NCBI GenBank assembly: GCA_016213455.1
Contig: JACRAG010000506.1
Location: 1 to 7,211 of the forward strand
Reading direction: 5' to 3'
DNA length: 7,211 nt
DNA from: Anaerolineae bacterium
GTDB taxonomy: Bacteria > Chloroflexota > Anaerolineae > Anaerolineales > Anaerolineaceae
Shown here: positions 5,616-7,211 of the stretch, piece after piece
Layout: each line of letters opens with the position of its first letter
Numbering within the stretch: the stretch's first letter is position 1
Translations under genes and position numbers: made by a program
The notes under the pieces: model-generated
Told to the model about the DNA's origin: nothing
What the model saw: the letters and a program-made list of their open reading frames with translations, nothing else
The model's database searches: none

Positions 5616-7211
5616 ATGTCGCGACGCACCCTCTTCATCACTCTCACCCTGGCGCTGCTGAGCATCACCGCCTTTGCGCTGACCCTGCGGGCCAACACCG
5701 CCGGCTCCGATAACATCGCCATGCTGGCTGTTTTCCAGCCTGACGAAGCTGTGCCGCTGCCTTACGTCTTCGACATGATCCGCGTGCTGCCCACGCTGAA
5801 AGAGACACTCTACAACTTCGCCTTCTACGAATACTACTTCTACGGCTTTCCCTATTTTGCCGTCTCCGCGCTGCTGCTCATCCCGGTCAAACTGGCCGGG
5901 CAGCTCGACAACATCCCCCTGGTGATGGGCCTGCTGCGCCAGGCAGTCAGCGTGCTGCCGGTGCTGCTCTCCATCCTGCTGGTGGTGTACCTGCAGACCG
6001 GCTTTCGCACCTGGAAAGCCGTGCCGCTCTTCCTGATCCTGGTTGCGCTGCCTGCCGTGGTCGAGAACAACCTGTGGTGGCACCCCGACGCGCTGGCCAT
6101 CCTGCTCATCCTGATCGCGCTCTTCTTCCTGGAGCGCGACCAGCTGCGCCTCGGGCGCGGCTTTTACCTCTCCGCCGCCTTCGCCGGCTTTTCGGCAGGC
6201 ACCAAGGGCATCGGTTTTTATTTCTTCCTGGCGGTGGGCACGGTCCTACTGATGGCGCTGATCCACAAAAAGGCCGGTTGGCGACGATTAATCCTCTCCG
6301 CGCTGGGCTATCTGCTGGTGATGGCCTTCGCTTACCTGGTGGCTAACCCCATCCTGGTGTACCCCGACGTGCGCCGCGCTTACTTCGGCATCATGGAACG
6401 CCAATCCGAGCTGCTGCGCCTGGGCTACGAGGTGGAATACGCGCGCGGTCTGGCTGCTGCCTGGCCCGACCTGACCGCCTTCTACGGCACCGCACCTTTC
6501 CTGCTGCTGGGGTGCGCCGCGGCGGTGTGGGGCGCGCTGCGCGGACCGCGCCGCCTGCTCGACACGCTGATCATCGCCTGGAGCATCCCCATCCTGGTGT
6601 TGATCTTCGGCATCATCCATTTCAAATTCCAGTATGCCCTGCCGGTGGCTCTGCCGCTGCTGAGCTGCCTGGTGCACTTCTTCCCCGACGGCGACACCCT
6701 GGGCAACCTGCGCCCAACGCAGGCGCTGAAAACGCGCCTGTTTGCCGCGCTGCAGGCCCTCACCGCGCTGGTGCTGGCGCAGCAGTTTGCCTTCTTTGCC
6801 CAAAACGCCTGGCGGCGCATAGACGAGGAGACGCACAAGGTGGAGAACAGCCCCAACATCCAGTTCTATGATGAGATCCGCACGCGCCTGGCGCCGCTCA
6901 TCCCCGGCAGCTACCGCGTCTATCAGGACGTGCGCGTTTATTTGCCGCCTGTGCAGGGCTGGGAAACCGAAGGCATTTACGAAACCCTGGATTACGATTA
7001 CATTCAGGCCGGCGACTTTGACATCCTGCTGTTGATGCAGCAGCGCATCTATGACTACCTCAACCCCGCCGTCACCGCCATCGACGCGGACCGGCTGGCG
7101 CGGGCGCGTGTCTTCTACCTGGACGCCAACCTGGCCCGCCTGCAGGGCTACAAGCTGATCTTCCGCGACTCCTTCGGGTTGATCTATGTCAGGGATGAAC
7201 TGGCGGAAAAG
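5616..7211 (+). CDS. GT-C fold membrane glycosyltransferase (GT39/PMT-like), 3' end beyond the window
   Basis: The frame is open from ATG 5616 through the last base (532 residues, no stop). GT-C enzymes transfer sugars from lipid-phosphate carriers to proteins or envelope glycans on the outer face of the membrane. After a first membrane helix (about 5-24), F-Q-P-D-E-A (D43-E44) sits where this superfamily keeps its catalytic acidic pair. N-N-L-W-W-H-P-D-A-L (HPD 156-158) and A-G-F-S-A-G-T-K-G-I-G match the second loop and following helix of this protein group. H-F-K-F-Q-Y-A-L-P-V-A-L-P-L-L marks the late core. About ten hydrophobic segments end near 395, then a soluble tail (about 397-532) contains G-Y-K-L-I-F-R-D-S-F-G-L-I-Y-V, which looks like the protein's final strands, so probably little is missing. 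No Shine-Dalgarno site is visible. Sugar donor and acceptor are unknown. Confidence 0.8.
   Translation, partial: MSRRTLFITLTLALLSITAFALTLRANTAGSDNIAMLAVFQPDEAVPLPYVFDMIRVLPTLKETLYNFAFYEYYFYGFPYFAVSALLLIPVKLAGQLDNIPLVMGLLRQAVSVLPVLLSILLVVYLQTGFRTWKAVPLFLILVALPAVVENNLWWHPDALAILLILIALFFLERDQLRLGRGFYLSAAFAGFSAGTKGIGFYFFLAVGTVLLMALIHKKAGWRRLILSALGYLLVMAFAYLVANPILVYPDVRRAYFGIMERQSELLRLGYEVEYARGLAAAWPDLTAFYGTAPFLLLGCAAAVWGALRGPRRLLDTLIIAWSIPILVLIFGIIHFKFQYALPVALPLLSCLVHFFPDGDTLGNLRPTQALKTRLFAALQALTALVLAQQFAFFAQNAWRRIDEETHKVENSPNIQFYDEIRTRLAPLIPGSYRVYQDVRVYLPPVQGWETEGIYETLDYDYIQAGDFDILLLMQQRIYDYLNPAVTAIDADRLARARVFYLDANLARLQGYKLIFRDSFGLIYVRDELAEK

Noticed and set aside
5544..6083. Minus-strand open frame opposite the start of the glycosyltransferase gene
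   Set aside because: Gln/His/Arg-rich shadow of Leu-rich membrane coding sequence; the plus-strand frame is continuous and has superfamily motifs.
1..7211. A mobile element, phage defence island or CRISPR array
   Set aside because: No transposase, integrase, nuclease, toxin, spaced direct repeats or terminal repeats were found; the genes look like ordinary chromosomal content.

Overview
The window is GC-rich, densely packed bacterial DNA. It most resembles Chloroflexota (Anaerolineae-like). That assignment is inferred from an ECF sigma factor paired with a FecR-type membrane protein carrying DUF5666-like repeats and a long Pro/Thr-rich stalk, a CotA-type multicopper oxidase, a cytoplasmic-type GH29 fucosidase, and a large GT-C glycosyltransferase with a soluble C-terminal tail. 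No rRNA, tRNA, CRISPR array, transposase or integrase was seen, so the taxonomy is a judgement from protein style only.

Layout, left to right. (1) 1-882, plus strand: the 3' part of a multicopper oxidase gene that begins outside the window. (2) 883-977: a short convergent gap with a weak plus-strand hairpin and a strong minus-strand terminator. (3) 978-3318, minus strand: a two-gene operon with an ECF sigma factor (3318-2746) followed, with a 29-nt overlap, by a membrane-anchored FecR-like putative anti-sigma protein (2774-978). (4) 3319-3443: the sigma gene's upstream region, containing a perfect 17-bp inverted repeat. (5) 3444-4607, minus strand: a GH29 alpha-L-fucosidase. (6) 4608-4785: a divergent intergenic region. 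(7) 4786-5547, plus strand: a polytopic membrane protein of CPBP/CAAX-protease type with a degenerate first motif. (8) 5616-7211, plus strand: a GT-C membrane glycosyltransferase that runs off the right edge with no stop codon. No gap between genes exceeds 300 bases.

How the parts may work together. The sigma/FecR pair looks like a self-contained envelope-sensing switch: a cytoplasmic N-terminus to hold or present the sigma factor, one membrane helix, and an external FecR / DUF5666 / stalk / C-terminal domain. There is no TonB-dependent receptor beside it. The other genes (copper oxidase, fucosidase, CPBP protein, glycosyltransferase) loosely share envelope or glycan themes but are not clearly one pathway. 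I see no convincing new multi-gene system. The most distinctive features are the architecture of the FecR-like protein, the inverted repeat upstream of its operon, an 11-nt match between that repeat and the FecR gene's ribosome-binding site, and the CPBP protein lacking standard motif-1 residues.
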